Below, piece after piece: positions 32,801-44,929 of a stretch of 64,000 nt of DNA; the stretch's first letter is position 1, and the number at the start of each line of letters is the position of its first letter. The position numbers and the translations under genes are program-made. The notes beneath the pieces are model-generated. The model did not search any database. It worked only from the letters and a program-made list of their open reading frames with translations, and was not told the origin of the DNA. Origin of the DNA: Chrysomallon squamiferum (lineage: Eukaryota > Mollusca > Gastropoda > Neomphalida > Peltospiridae); contig CM022670.1 in the NCBI GenBank assembly GCA_012295275.1, positions 15,746,198 to 15,810,197 on the forward strand. Reading direction: 5' to 3'.

Positions 32801-34806
32801 ATATAACAAATAAGTACCTGATTTGTCAATTTAAAAATAAAATTTACTTTGAAATGTAATGAAGTAAAGCATTTAAACCATTAAAATAACATGTAATCAT
32901 TACAGCAGTTTGTAATTCATAAATAATCTATTATTTTATTAATAAATTTAATCTACAACAATGAGATAAGAATATAATAGATCAAACAATTATGTAAATG
33001 AACTAAAATGTGGCTGTAATGAAATATAATCTAGAATTCTCCAATAAATAAATCCATCAGATATAAAATAATAATAATAATAATAAAAAGAATAAATTAA
33101 TATTGCACACCCAGTTATTATTACTTGAATTCTGCTGGGAATGATACTAATTTAAGTCTCATTGCTGAAACTGTCATGCAGTCCTACAGGTTATATAGTA
33201 TACTTTAAAAAAAATAATAAAAAAATACAGATATCGAGATATATAATTCTGTGGAAAAAATCCTAAGTATATCAAATGTTTTAATCCGAACTTCAGTTGC
33301 AACGTAATTAACTTCCTAACGTAACTCATTATAAGATTGATTTTTTTATTATTTGCCAAACAGGGGAAATTAAGAGAAAACAATTAGAAATTTTAAGTAA
33401 TATTTTTATAAAAGAACAAATGGACATAAAAACACTGTACTCACCACAGCTGCCACAGTCTGACCTATTGACCCAGATGCAACTAAATAACCAAATGCTC
33501 GAGATCGCTCTTCACCAGGAATTGCATGAGAAAAGATGTGAAAAATAGTTGGTAACCCTGTAGAGAAGAATTTAAACATTTAATTACATCTGACACATGT
33601 TACTATCACTGCTATTATTATTCTGTGGATCAAATATAAAATCAACAAGATGGATTTTTCAGTTAAAAATTCAAAGATACATGGATTTTTTCCTGTCTGA
33701 CTGAAAAATAATTATTACTTATTTGTTACTGTTGTTTTCTTTGTCATGGTTAAAAATGCTTAATAGTTATAAATGAGAAAATAATCATGCACAGCCTTGA
33801 AAACATACTGCAGACAAGATGTGTGTTTTGAAATTGCTTACCCAGACCTTCTCCAAGACCCAATGCAACTCGAGAGAAAAACAAGGCATAGATTGAGTGA
33901 GCAAAAAATGGAACTAAGAATGTTGATAGTGACCACAATAACACGGACACACTTAAGATAATTTTTCCTCCATATTTTTTGGCAGCACTTCCACCAATGA
34001 CCTGAAGAGACAATGAAAAGAAACTCTAATTAGATATCACAGCAAATTTTCTCTTTGTTCTGAAAATTATAATAATCAATTCAAAATTCTCATTGTAACA
34101 AAACTGACACAAACCACGAGGAAGCACAGAAATTTTATTTAAATCATGAAACTTTTGAATCTTAATGTATTAATTTATAATAATAAAAATGGTTTCTTTT
34201 TCTAATTTCCATCAGTTCCACTGCCAAATAATGAAAAAAATAAAAACAAGTTGAGCATGACAATGTTTTTTCACTTTGATATAAAACAACAAAAGTTAAC
34301 TATAATTAATAAAATGATTAACTGAATGGTTTGCATTTGCTTTTTGTAAAAGGTAAGACATATGATCAAAAATCCATAAGCTATCACAATATTAGATTGT
34401 CAGACATAAAACATATGTGAATATATAATTAATTTAAAAAAAATATTTAATCTAAAATAATGAGTGAAACAAGATAACGGATATCACAGTTATGTAAATG
34501 AACTAAAATGTGGCTATAATAAAATATTATGTACAATTTTCTAATAAATAATAATAATAAAAATCCTGCTACCAGTTCAACAGAGAACATTTTTATTCAA
34601 ATTTATTTTCTCTATTAGAGTGCATTTACCTGACTACTCATATATCCAACTGCAAATGAGCTTAGGACCCATCCTTGCCCATGCATATCCCAGTTAAATT
34701 CATCTGTCATTGGCACAATTGCAATCGGCATTATCACGCGATCAGCAGAATTTATAAAGTTGGCAACAGAACACAACACAACAGCTTTTGACGTCTTTGT
34801 TAACAT
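29845..34806 (-). CDS. SLC17-like major facilitator superfamily anion transporter
   Basis: Polytopic membrane transporter of the SLC17/anion:cation symporter type. Coding exons in transcript order: 34806-34630, 34001-33842, 33557-33445, 32731-32597, 31871-31667, 31130-30986, 30716-30602, 30000-29845. All are GT-AG and in phase, 401 residues, slightly short for the family (usually 420-590). Visible features: RVIMPIAIVPMTDEFNW then QGWVLSSFAVGYMSSQ in TM1-TM2, and the signature loop GGSAAKKYGGKIIL between TM2 and TM3. SRVALGLGEGLGLPTIFHI is typical of SLC17 TM4, with WPWMFYLFGFMG, the central PETL, and NHAGITFAISNTLATIPG in the C-terminal half. An in-frame TGA upstream of 34806 supports this ATG. 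The N-terminus is short, lacking a glycosylated loop. It resembles SLC17A9 and plant chloroplast anion transporters by eye; the substrate cannot be told from sequence. Confidence 0.88.
30015..30500. repeat. Degenerate minisatellite, period about 35-40 bp, in SLC17-like intron 7
   Basis: About a dozen imperfect direct copies of a unit containing CTGTTTACATTTAATACTGT and ACAAAGGTGAAT. They begin right after exon 8 (in plus coordinates) and continue to near exon 7. Units vary by indels and substitutions. Confidence 0.8.
30838..30925 (+). repeat. Dispersed repeat copy 1 with (ATG)n tail
   Basis: Contains AATGAACTAAAATGTGGCTG then TAATAAAAAATAATG and ends in an ATG trinucleotide run. The same core recurs in the same orientation in two other introns of this gene. 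Confidence 0.7.
32915..33080 (+). repeat. Dispersed repeat copy 2 in SLC17-like intron 3
   Basis: Shares the core AAATGAACTAAAATGTGGCT with the copies at 30838 and 34425. Similarity to the latter extends about 80 bp further left (TTTAATCTA, AATGAGATAAGAA). Ends with an (AAT)n tail. Probably a SINE or MITE family member. Confidence 0.7.
34425..34566 (+). repeat. Dispersed repeat copy 3 in SLC17-like intron 1
   Basis: Third copy, with the core AAATGAACTAAAATGTGGCT, the left extension TTTAATCTAAAATAATGAG and an (AAT)n tail. Confidence 0.7.
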
Positions 34807-34857
34807 TGTCAAAAAAGAAAAGTTGACTGATATTATAAAAAAGAACGGGACTTTTTC

Positions 34858-34893
34858 TCAGGTCATATCCTTGGTGCTCACTGCACTGGCCAT
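34858..34893 (-). promoter_or_regulatory. Upstream ORF in the 5' leader of the SLC17-like gene
   Basis: ATG at 34893-34891, in good context (AAAATGG), opens an 11-codon frame MASAVSTKDMT ending in TGA, 51 nt before the main ATG and in a different frame. If the leader is transcribed as inferred, it would be expected to reduce initiation at the main start. Confidence 0.4.
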
Positions 34894-34926
34894 TTTCTCA
34901 AGAATTAATTACATGCTGTAGGTTTC

Positions 34927-37622
34927 TGAAATAATTAATAAAAAATAAAGTATTTAAAAAAACAGAAATGATATTATTCAGTGTTTCAAAAAAATAAAAT
35001 AAATAATAAAATGGTGAAATTTACAGAAAATCTGGCTACTGCCTATGTTTAATTAATTAATTAAGACAGGTATAATTCTTTAATATTTCTTAAAGCAATA
35101 CAAATGGCTGAAATACATTTAGCATACTTACATATTATTGTTAGAAGTATTTATAACAACCAATATCTGCTGATAATAAAGTATTTCCGTAAGATAAAAC
35201 TGTACAGAATATGGTATTTTACTTTGATTATTGTATAAATATACACATAAAAGAAAACATCTTGCAAAGTAACTGTCTATCAGGATATATATTTCTCAGA
35301 TATACAATGATATAATAAGTTGTTATTATGTAACTGCTACATTTATTATTAGCAAAAACATGTAATACTAATGAGAGACAAATAAAATAATAATTTGCAA
35401 AGATACAAAAAGCAATTATGTTATTTGTTCAGTTATATTTTTAATATAAATGTTCAGTTCTCTATGATGGCCAGTATGACACTTAATTACAATGATCTCC
35501 TGAATATGTAACATCATGAACATACTTTAATAAAAGTATGTGTTAGTGTAGCCATTAGGTGATCTCACTTAGGTTTGATTTTTTTTTTTTTAATAATGGT
35601 GGAAATTTCCAATTTAAATTGAGGAAAAGTTGCTGCAAATAAAACTAATGATGGGGGACAAGTCTTATTCAAAAGTATTACAAAAATGAGTTATTTGAAG
35701 ATGACCAGAACATTTATATGACAAGTTTAGGTTTTTGTGTTATAAATGTATCCAATGATGTTATAAATGATATCATTAGAGCAAAACTGTTTGATGATGA
35801 TAGCACTGGATTCCCTATTATATACCAGCTTAATTAAATAAGAGCTGCATTTCAATTTCTAACATAAATTATCATTTGTTTACTTATTTATTTTAAATTT
35901 TATTATTGTAGTTTGCATTTTTCACATAAAAATTCTTGTTGTCAGTGTTCATGCCTGACTACTTAAAACACCTCCTATAAAACTATGACATTAACTGAAT
36001 TTACTTTTTAATGTGTTTAGACCATCCCGATCGTTTTTTCAACGATGTGTATTAAGATATATTTTTAATACAATTCTTAATACAGAAAAAAACAACAACA
36101 ACAAAACATTCCATAAAATGAACTATCTGAAATAAAAGTAAATACCTGCTTCTCTCCTAGGTGTGGTATGTCACACAGTCCATCCCCCTAAGACACCTCG
36201 TCGTGGAACTGGAACTTCAACTTGTAAAAATCGCAAATATTGAAATAACAAATGGAAAAACTCAAAAACGCTATATATATCGAAAATACGGAGGTGAATT
36301 TGTATCTATGATATTTTAAAATAATGCAACAAATAAAGCTACAAAATAATTACAAATTAACTTTCCATGAAGACATAACAATTATAAATATTCAGCAGAA
36401 TATAAGTTTTGATCAGATTTGGACGTGGCAAACTTTTCAAGCGGCCATGATGTGGTTTGCATCGTCGCTTGTATCAATAAACAAAAGCATCATAGAGAAA
36501 AAGGGAGTTTAAAATCTTGAATATAAGGCTATTTATTTTGTGATTTCAACAAAATGTAAATTCAGTTTCTAATTAATATAACTGACTTTGATCAATTTAT
36601 TTCATATATGGTACAGATATTCGTTTAATTTTTATTTCAGATTAAATACAGGATACTATACACTATATTATATGTAGTTTAGGGATAATAGTGCTATTAG
36701 TAAGTAGAGCTACGGAAGCGGCAGTGTGCAAATTAGTCAGTTGATGTATGCAAATATGTTAAGTTATTTATTACTTTACACACTCTGCTTTATTTATTAT
36801 GAATACTGTATCAGTTATTTATACAGTAGTAAAACGTAGCTGTGGTGTAAATTTATAGAAATAAAGGAACCAGAACGCTTCCTTATCTCACCATATCTCA
36901 GTAATTTATTTTACCACGAGGTGTATTACCGAAAATTGTAGTCGAAGTTATTCTTACAGTCAGTTAAAATGAGAAAAATGAAATCGTGTGTCTTATTCTT
37001 AACCTAACATTTAATTTTTTTTTTTTGAAGAAATGCTCTTAGTCATTCATTTTAAATGTGTGTGTGGGGGGCTAAGGTCTAAATTCAACCCTGCACGCAA
37101 TCATAACATACACCTTTCAAAAATATATATATTTCCAAATTTTTGCACTTTTTTTTGTTTCAGGTCATTAAGGTCGCCGTTGGTTCATTAAACATATTAT
37201 TATCATTAATGTCATTCCAGGGTACGTCACTAAAACCATCGATAAGCAATTAAACATGTTGCCAGGATCATGCGTACATAATATGTACATAATATAACAT
37301 ACAATACCAGGAACTGTAGGTGGAAAACATTTATCATATATTTAATCAGATTATATCGAGTACAGGAACAGTGGTATAACACTTGATTTTCAAGTACAGC
37401 AGTTTAATCATATACGTTGAAGTGCAGGTCATTGGAGCTTAAAATATCTAAAAGGGTGAAAATAATAGTATAAATCTGAAAACAATATATAGCTTTTTCA
37501 GGCTAATATTGATAAGACAGGTAACATAAAGCTTATAGCAACTGGACAAAAGATCTTCGTATGTTGTTACTTAAATTTGTTCAATTCTGGTTTTTATATA
37601 TATATTTTTTTTTTTTTTTCTC
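34927..37622. other. 5' intron/intergenic region between the SLC17-like gene and the MMACHC cluster
   Basis: Apart from the possible non-coding exon near 36.2 kb I see only AT-rich DNA, a T tract at 35578-35592 and a short GGGGGG/TGTG patch near 37065. No coding region supported. Confidence 0.5.
36146..36240 (-). other. Possible 5' non-coding exon of the SLC17-like gene
   Basis: On the minus strand a locally GC-richer stretch ends AGAGAAGCAG followed by a GTATTT donor. A matching acceptor TTATTTCAG lies before 34926, so 34926-34807 would be the rest of the leader. Exon start unknown; this is an inference from splice-like sites only. Confidence 0.35.
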
Positions 37623-38603
37623 TCATTTCCTCAATAGTTTTCTAGTGAAAAGGTCCAAAATATTTCTTCTGCTCTTCAGAATATAATGCTTTTTTGAAGG
37701 TCTGGTGTCTCGACAAGAGCCATTCTGGACCTGAAAGTTGCATCGCTCAAGAAGATCTTTTCTCATTTGTTGGACTGGCATACAGTCGGATTGATCCTCG
37801 AAATGCAAACCACAAAATGCATACTTTGGATGAATAGTCACTCCTTAAAGCATCTACATAACAGAGGATTACACTTCTTAAATTAATTTATTGTAAAAAT
37901 TTAACAACTGTGATAGATTATATAAATTATTTGTTGTGTATGAATGTTCTTTGGTGTAGCATCATTTTTCACATCAAAATCAGTTAATATGTCCACCTCG
38001 TCATCTGGAAATTCCTGATGTATTCATTATATTTTTGTTTGTTGTTGTTTTTAAATGTTATTAACATAATTTAGATTTGAATAAAATAAAAAACACTAAT
38101 GCGATTAATGAAAACGTTTTGATGTAAAGTAACGGATATTAATTACAATACAAATTTTTTATATTTAAATATTCGTGGATTTTATTTATATATATTTATA
38201 TATTTTAAATATATTTTTCAAGGTCTTATTTAAGATATAATGCCCAAAATAAAAAGTTAAAAAGTGAATCTTGTGTAATTTATAATTGTGATTTTTTCCA
38301 ATGTTTTATAATTTTTATGAGCAGTTCTATTTATTAATATCGATTTCAGTCAGTAATGTTCATTATTGGATGTTTCGTTTTCTAAAAGTTCTTCTGTGAT
38401 GTAATGACTTTACCTTTTTCAGTGAATTAAGAAAATTATTCATGCAGTCATTAAAAGGATTGTCAGACACCACATAGTCTTTCTTACAGATGTTGTTTAA
38501 AAACCTTTTCAAAGACATTACATGTGCTGATAACCACAAAGGCTAATGTATCATCAGGCTAAGGCAAGACATATTTGTATACCAGTGTATTATACCAGCC
38601 AAC
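37623..38603 (-). pseudogene. Inverted, fragmentary MMACHC-like copy (copy 0)
   Basis: Minus-strand remnants of three of the four exons of the array genes lie in the right order. Exon B (38603-38414) has acceptor and donor still visible but is 190 nt instead of 195, and reads VGWYNTLVYKYVLP before a stop. The start of exon C (about 38016-37960) has EFPDDEVDILTDFDV and is then lost. Exon D (about 37850-37623) keeps IHPKYAF, a deletion through the GGWFAFRG region, then MRKDLLERCNFQVQNGSCRD, and shifts frame. Exon A was not found. Clearly a dead, inverted duplicate. Confidence 0.85.
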
Positions 38604-40081
38604 CTGTACAACAATTTGCATTTTAATCATTCTAAAAAAAATCAACAAAGAAACAAAACAAAAAATCCCAAACAAATTACATGATCTAATAACATGCATG
38701 TAAAAGCAGAATTTTTTAAAATTAAAAACGGCTAAATATATTTAACATGAGGTAAAACAGATATGGACGACATATGACATACGTGGACATTCCTACATCT
38801 AACCAAACTGTTGCTGTCGTCGTTGTTGTTGTTTTGGGCTTGTAGCATTGAAAATAAAGGGATGCAATATCTATTTTAGCAGAATTACGGTATGTACTAA
38901 CTGCGCGTTTTTTATGCTAAACTTTAATTTTTTATGTTAATCAAATCAGTCTCTATTGAACAGTTCATCACATAGAGAGACACATGAGACATCACTGGCA
39001 AGTGTTTTTAATACTCTATTCCTTAGTTTGTTATAAATATATATTACATGTTGTTCAACAATACATTTTATTAGCTGATTAACTGAAAATTTGTATTATT
39101 ACAATTGTGCAATAATTCAGATAAGTAATCAAGAACCTTTTAACATGTAAACCGGCAGTTCAACATTAAAGAAGTAATTGTGCACAGTATTTACACACAC
39201 TTACATATATTACATATAAATCGTAGCTATTTTTAGATAAAACTTCGTATTTGAACACAGGATTACGGATTATTATTTTTAATCATTCAGACACATTTCA
39301 GGCATATGCAGGCATGATTTGTGAAAATAAAACAAGATAAACGAGCAAAAATGGTGTTCGGTTTATAGTCCATGCTGTTACATAATGAGTAATATGCATA
39401 ATAATAACTGAAACTTCTGAAAACTCAACAAAAGGTTGCAACAACCTCTTTCCTTTCTAAGTTTCACTTTCTTGTTTACAAAGTTGGTAATCTGAAGTAT
39501 ATCCAAAAAAACAAACAAAAAAAATGGTTCGTCACCACTGTCTATACTAGTTTCGCTTACAAGGATGGTATTTCTGTGTAATACGGCCTGCTTTGAAAAA
39601 AACTGGTAGATTTGAAAAGTGAAAGGCTTATGATCTTTTTGTACTGGTACCAGAATTAAAACCAAATATTGTGGTATCATATAAATAAAACCTCTGCTAA
39701 TAAGGGGTGAAAATTGCATGATTTTCTGAATTAATTTTTGGTTCTTTATAAAATTTAATATTCTTTTTAACACAAATTTAGACAACCGACCGTTTTGTCA
39801 TTTTGTTGTTAGGGTAAAAAGAAAACGGACGATTTCTCATAATGCGTGGCAAAGTAAGGTGCATAACTCTCCGCGACATAGCTACAAGCCGCGTTTTGTA
39901 ACATTATTCTTTACAGTGGCTTGTGTCACATTATGCACCGAGTTAAATTAAACACTAGGTAAATCGTTATGTACAGCATATATGATTGTTTGTAATACAG
40001 CGTTGCATATTTGGATGAGTTAGGTTCCTGGTCCTTATCTTGATCTATTTATTTATTTATTTAATTTCATTACAATTTTTT

Positions 40082-40086
40082 TTTTT

Positions 40087-40137
<51 letters not shown>

Positions 40138-40139
40138 TT
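40082..40139 (+). repeat. Poly-T plus (ATT)n tract
   Basis: A T homopolymer followed by an (ATT)n run. Confidence 0.95.
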
Positions 40140-40393
40140 TAATATTATTATAGATAGATAGATAGATAGATAGATAGATTTTATTTTTTATTATTTATTA
40201 TTATTTTATAGCTTAAAATCTTATATACAGATTTCAACCTGTGAAGAAGTTCAATCTATAGACAAATGAATATATTTAGAAAACTCGCAAACATAACTAA
40301 TTAGTATTTGAATCATCCGTTTCTAAAAAAATAAGAAAATAAACAATTTTTATTTTTTTATTTTTTATTATTATTATTTTTTAAAATATTATT

Positions 40394-40435
<42 letters not shown>

Positions 40436-40640
40436 TGATAGATAGATAGATTTTATTTTTTTTTTTATTTATTTTATATATATATATATATATATACATA
40501 TATATAGCTTAAAATCTTATATAAGAATTCAACCTGTGGAGGAAGTTCAATCCACAGACAAATTAATATATTTAGAAAACTCGCAAACATAACTAATTAG
40601 TATTTGAATCATCCGTTTCTAAAAAAATAAGAATAATAAT
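40140..40640 (+). repeat. Tandem duplicate of a GATA-repeat plus upstream module, 5' of MMACHC copy 1
   Basis: Two direct copies: 40140-40335 and 40385-40632. Each starts with a (GATA)n run, then TAGCTTAAAATCTTATATA, AAGTTCAAT, AATATATTTAGAAAACTCGC and AATCATCCGTTTCTAAAAAA. The same module, without GATA, lies upstream of copies 2 (about 48095-48215) and 4 (about 58605-58740). Confidence 0.85.
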
Positions 40641-40849
40641 AAAGAAAGAAAGAAAGAAAGAAAGACAAAAAAAAAAACATAATAATAAAAATAAAAGAAA
40701 GAAACTCGACACATCTGGCCAAAATAGGTTCCTGCTCTTTATGTTGTTTGTTTTGTTTTGTTTTTTGTTTTTATTTATTTATTTATTTATTTAGTTTTCC
40801 AATAAAAATCATAACGTTACATACAAATGAAGTTGCTATTCTTCATTAC

Positions 40850-40874
40850 GTATCATTAAGGTCAATAAACAATG
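40850..40874 (+). promoter_or_regulatory. Conserved upstream element of MMACHC-like copies
   Basis: TTACGTATCATTAAGGTCAA then TAAACAATG lies 65-90 bp before the ATG. It is nearly identical at about 48420-48456 (copy 2) and 58830-58860 (copy 4). AAGGTCA is a nuclear-receptor half-site and ATAAACA a forkhead-like motif. Shared ancestry of the duplicates could alone explain the conservation. Confidence 0.3.
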
Positions 40875-41797
40875 ATAATTATAAAAATAAGGAAGTTGAA
40901 ACTGAAATACTTTTTGTCACCAACACACATACATTTCAATGACAGAAGTCATGGAGAATTTGAAGAGTAAATTAAATGAAATCTTGGCACCAAAAGGCTT
41001 TGAGTTGTATCCATTTCTGGTAAGTAAAGTATCTGTTTTAATTTAAACTGGTATACCGTGTGGAAATCATCAAACGACTTAATTAGATCTAATGAACTAA
41101 AAAAAGAACGACGGTTTTCTTTAGTAAAATATGCAGAGATCCTCCAAATATTGTATTCTTGAAATAAACAACTGTTAATCTAGAGCTTTTACAAATTTAT
41201 TGTTAATTTTTTTTTTTTATTTATTTTTTTTTTTTTTTTATTATTATTTTTATTATTATATTTTTTTAATTTATTAATCGGCATATATAAAACTTTGAAC
41301 ATACCCACAATCATTTTTATATTTTTCATAACTTTTTATATTTCAACTCGTCATTAAATATGTTTAATTTTGGTTAAAAATAAGTGTTACATTTATTTTT
41401 TTTATTATTTTTTTTTTTTTTTTTTTTGGTTAAATGTCCTCCCATACAACAGAAAAATAATATTTCATACTGTTAAACATTTTACAATTAAAGAAAGAAA
41501 AAATCAGTACATATTTTTTTAAAGCACTTCGATATTTTCGTTATGGTTCACTCCTCGAACATGCATGTCATGTAGGGTGCACAATTTTGTGTTTTGCCTG
41601 TTTCGGGACCACATGATAACCACACGCATTGTTCTTGTAAATAAAAATGGTTGCTTAACCTTTTGCAACTCTGAAAAAAAAAACGTCTGTTCAACAAAAT
41701 AAGAAGGTTACGTCATAAAAAGTCTTTCCGAGAATCAACGACTTCGTGCCATTGCTATGCTGCAAGACCAAATAAAGACTGAGATGCGAATGCAATT

Positions 41798-41799
<2 letters not shown>

Positions 41800-41888
<89 letters not shown>

Positions 41889-41944
41889 TTTCTCTAAATC
41901 TCTCCTCTTCACTGAATTCAGAACTTAATTACCTGGATCTAAAG

Positions 41945-42011
<67 letters not shown>

Positions 42012-42051
42012 CTTTCTCTTCTCTCCTCTTCACTGAATTCTGAATTTAATT

Positions 42052-42139
<88 letters not shown>

Positions 42140-42265
42140 TGACGAAACGGCACCTAATCCATATGATGCCAGTTTCACGGAATTTTCTGGATTAAAGTTT
42201 GTTAGGATTTCTCTCAGACGTTATCTCTCTCTTTGTTTTTCTCTCTCTCTGAATTGCAGTCTGAT

Positions 42266-42305
<40 letters not shown>
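41800..42305 (+). repeat. Cluster of (CT)n microsatellites in copy 1 intron 1
   Basis: Four long CT runs (41800-41882, 41947-42008, about 42056-42136, 42268-42305). The first two spacers are duplicates of each other (CTCTTCACTGAATTC). Confidence 0.95.
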
Positions 42306-42309
<4 letters not shown>

Positions 42310-42527
42310 GTCTATCTACACGAAAAGCGGCAACCGGAAACGGATATGTGACCAAACGGCACCTAAGGTCCATATGATGCCAGTTTCACGGATTTTTCTG
42401 GATTATAGTTTGTTAGGATTTGCTCAGACGTTATGCTCTCTTTGTTTTTCTGGAAAGCTGAATTGCAGTCTGATAGACAGCACTTCAATCTATCTACAAG
42501 AAAAGCGGCAACCGGAAACGGATATAA
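42142..42527 (+). repeat. Tandem duplication of a unit of about 180-205 bp in copy 1 intron 1
   Basis: Two direct copies. Each runs from ACGGCACCTAA / CCAAACGGCACCTAA through CATATGATGCCAGTTTCACG and TGAATTGCAGTCTGATAGA to GCGGCAACCGGAAACGGATA. The first copy has a CT-run insertion. Function unknown. Confidence 0.9.
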
Positions 42528-44929
42528 CACCAATTAGTGCCAGGTTTGTACGAAATCGGTTAAGGGAACACAACATATGGCGCAGATGACCAGCCATACG
42601 TCCACTTTTACTTCCACATGATCTGCAGGTTAACTTAACATGGTGTCAAGCTCAGAGACCAAATGTCGTATTACAGAAGGAGAACATAATGCACCATCAA
42701 GTTTTGTCTATACGGCTCCGTTGCCAAGTGTGTATCCGCGCTAATGGTAATAACACAGTATACTGCTTCTATGAATTAACTTTTTGTACCATTGCTATTA
42801 ATATATTCATATCTATAAAATAATATCTATAAAAACTGACACACTGATGAATATATTGGTGTATTGTCCATTCACTATAGCCTTGAATATAATATCACTG
42901 ATAATTAAGAGGAGGAAATATAATTTTGTTTCAGTTCTTTAATATAATGTCTCTCGAACTGGATACACCATCTGAATATGTTACTACAGTTGAATGATCA
43001 TGTTTCCTTTTTACATGATAATCAGTCCTGTGTGCAAACTCTTTGAAATAACCACCTTACTACATAAGTAGCGTTGGTGTATATCAGAAACAGTTTGAAA
43101 GAACATTAATATCACATGTGTTGACCATTCTGTGTTCATAATAACAGTGTAAAATGGCTATTGTTGAGCTATTGAACAGAGGTTACAAAGTTTCTTTATT
43201 ATTTATTTCACAAATGTAATAATAAAAATATTCACCTATTCAGTGAGCATAACTTGGATGTTCTGTTAAAATGTGTTATTGAACAGCATGTATTAAAGTA
43301 TATTAATATATATTTATGAAATACTAATGAATAGTGTATTAAAAACATTTCCCAGTGATGTCTCACATATCTCTTCATTAATTGTGCAATACAGATTGAT
43401 TTTATTAACAAATAAATTTAAAGTTTTGCATAAATCGCACAATAGCTTGGTTATATATAGGGATGTCCATATAGGACATATGTGGTCCACACCTATATTA
43501 CCTCATATTTTACATAGTCATCAAAAATGAAGTTTGATTTTGAAATTTTAAGTTAAGGATATTAGGTCACGTTAATAAACTTTATTTTATTATTATTAAA
43601 ATAAAAATTATTCTACAGGTTGGCTGGTATAATACACTGGTGGACAAAAAATATGCCTTGCCTTACCCTGATGATACATTAGCCTTTGTGATTAATCAGC
43701 ACACCTGATGTCTTTGAAAAGGTTTTTATACCATTTATCTGTAAGAAAGACTATGTGGTGTCTAACAATCCTTTTAATGACTGCATGAAGAATTTTTTTA
43801 ATTCACTGAAAAAGGTAAAGACATTACATCACAGAAGAACTTTTAGAAAACGAAACATCTTGTAATGAACATTACTGATTTAAATCGATATTAATAATAA
43901 ATAGAATTGCCCATAAAAAGTACAAAACACTGGAAATAATCACAATTATAAATTACACTAGATTCACTTTCTAACTTTTATCTTGAGCATTATATCTTAA
44001 ATAAGACTTTGAAAATTATGTTTAAAATACATAAATATATATAATTAGAAAACAGTATTATCAGATACTTTACATTAAGAAACCTTTCATTAATCATATT
44101 AGTATTCTTTGTTTTGTTCAAGTCTAAATTATGTAAATAACATTTAAAAACAGCAACAAACAAATATATAATGAATACTGCAGGAATTTTCAGATCATCA
44201 GGTGAACATATTAACTGATATTAATGTGAAAGATGGTGATTCACCAAAGATTTTGCTACAAACAGCTGGTCATGTTGCAGCAGGTATTTTCTACTATCAG
44301 AAAACGGACCTCAGTGAGGATACAGTTAAAAAGTGGCCATCTGATAAGGTAAGTGAAAACAAAATACTTTATCCTCATTTTAACTTTATAAGTAAAAGAT
44401 ATTTTATTGGATTTTGTTTTCGTGATCACTTAAATATTTCAATATTTTTATCGTCGACCTATGCATATTTACTCACCATGCTTTAGTCTGTTTGTTCTCA
44501 TGAACTTACATACACAACAATTTTTTCAAACAATAAAAGGTATATATTCAACAACTTGTCACAGTTTTTAAATTTGACAAATACAGTAAATTTATTTAAG
44601 AAGTGTAATCTTTTATTTTTCAGTCACTTTCCGGAGTGTCTATTCATCCAAAGTATGGTGGATGGTTTGCATTTTCTTGTGCTGTGATTTTCAAAGACGT
44701 CAGATGTCCAGATCTTCAGAAAAGAGATCCACCTGATTGTGTGCCAACCCAAGAAATGAGAAAAGATCTTCTTGAGCGATACAACTTCCACTACCAGGAT
44801 GGGTCTTACCGAGACATCATCCCTTCAATAAAGAAGTATTCTGAAGAGCAGAAGAAATATTTTGGTACCTCTCCACAACACTGGAAAAAATGTGTTGAGG
44901 AAATGAGAAGAAAATATATGAAACCATAA

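Larger units (their letters stand above)
38604..40938. other. Spacer between inverted copy 0 and copy 1
   Basis: At about 38965-39020 the minus strand matches intron 1 of copies 1 and 4 (the TTTTTAATACTCTATT / GAGACATCACTGG region), so the inverted duplication includes part of intron 1. A 135-codon minus ORF (39785-39378) is open but has no recognisable features. The right end carries the duplicated upstream modules of copy 1. Confidence 0.6.
40939..44929 (+). pseudogene. MMACHC-like copy 1, frameshifted
   Basis: Four exons, 40939-41019, 43619-43814, 44184-44348 and 44624-44929, with intact splice sites. They match the family of cytosolic B12-processing proteins. Exon B has one extra base near 43692-43695 (GTGATTAATCAGC versus GTGATAATCAGC in copy 4), which brings in TGA three codons later. 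Beyond it the frame is otherwise well preserved: HVAAGIFYYQ, VSIHPKYGGWF, MRKDLLERYNFHYQDGSYRD. FAFSCAVIF replaces FAFRGAVIF, so the Arg aligned with human Arg161 is Ser. A recent pseudogene, or an assembly error in an otherwise intact gene; the Arg loss fits relaxed constraint. Intron 1 is expanded by CT repeats. Confidence 0.8.

Noticed and set aside
39378-39785. 135-codon minus-strand ORF between copy 0 and copy 1
   Set aside because: No recognisable motif, AT-driven composition (Phe/Leu/Ile/Lys), no splice partners; may be open by chance.
41691-41912. Minus-strand ORF with a long Arg-Glu repeat
   Set aside because: Translation of the CT microsatellite; no other coding evidence.
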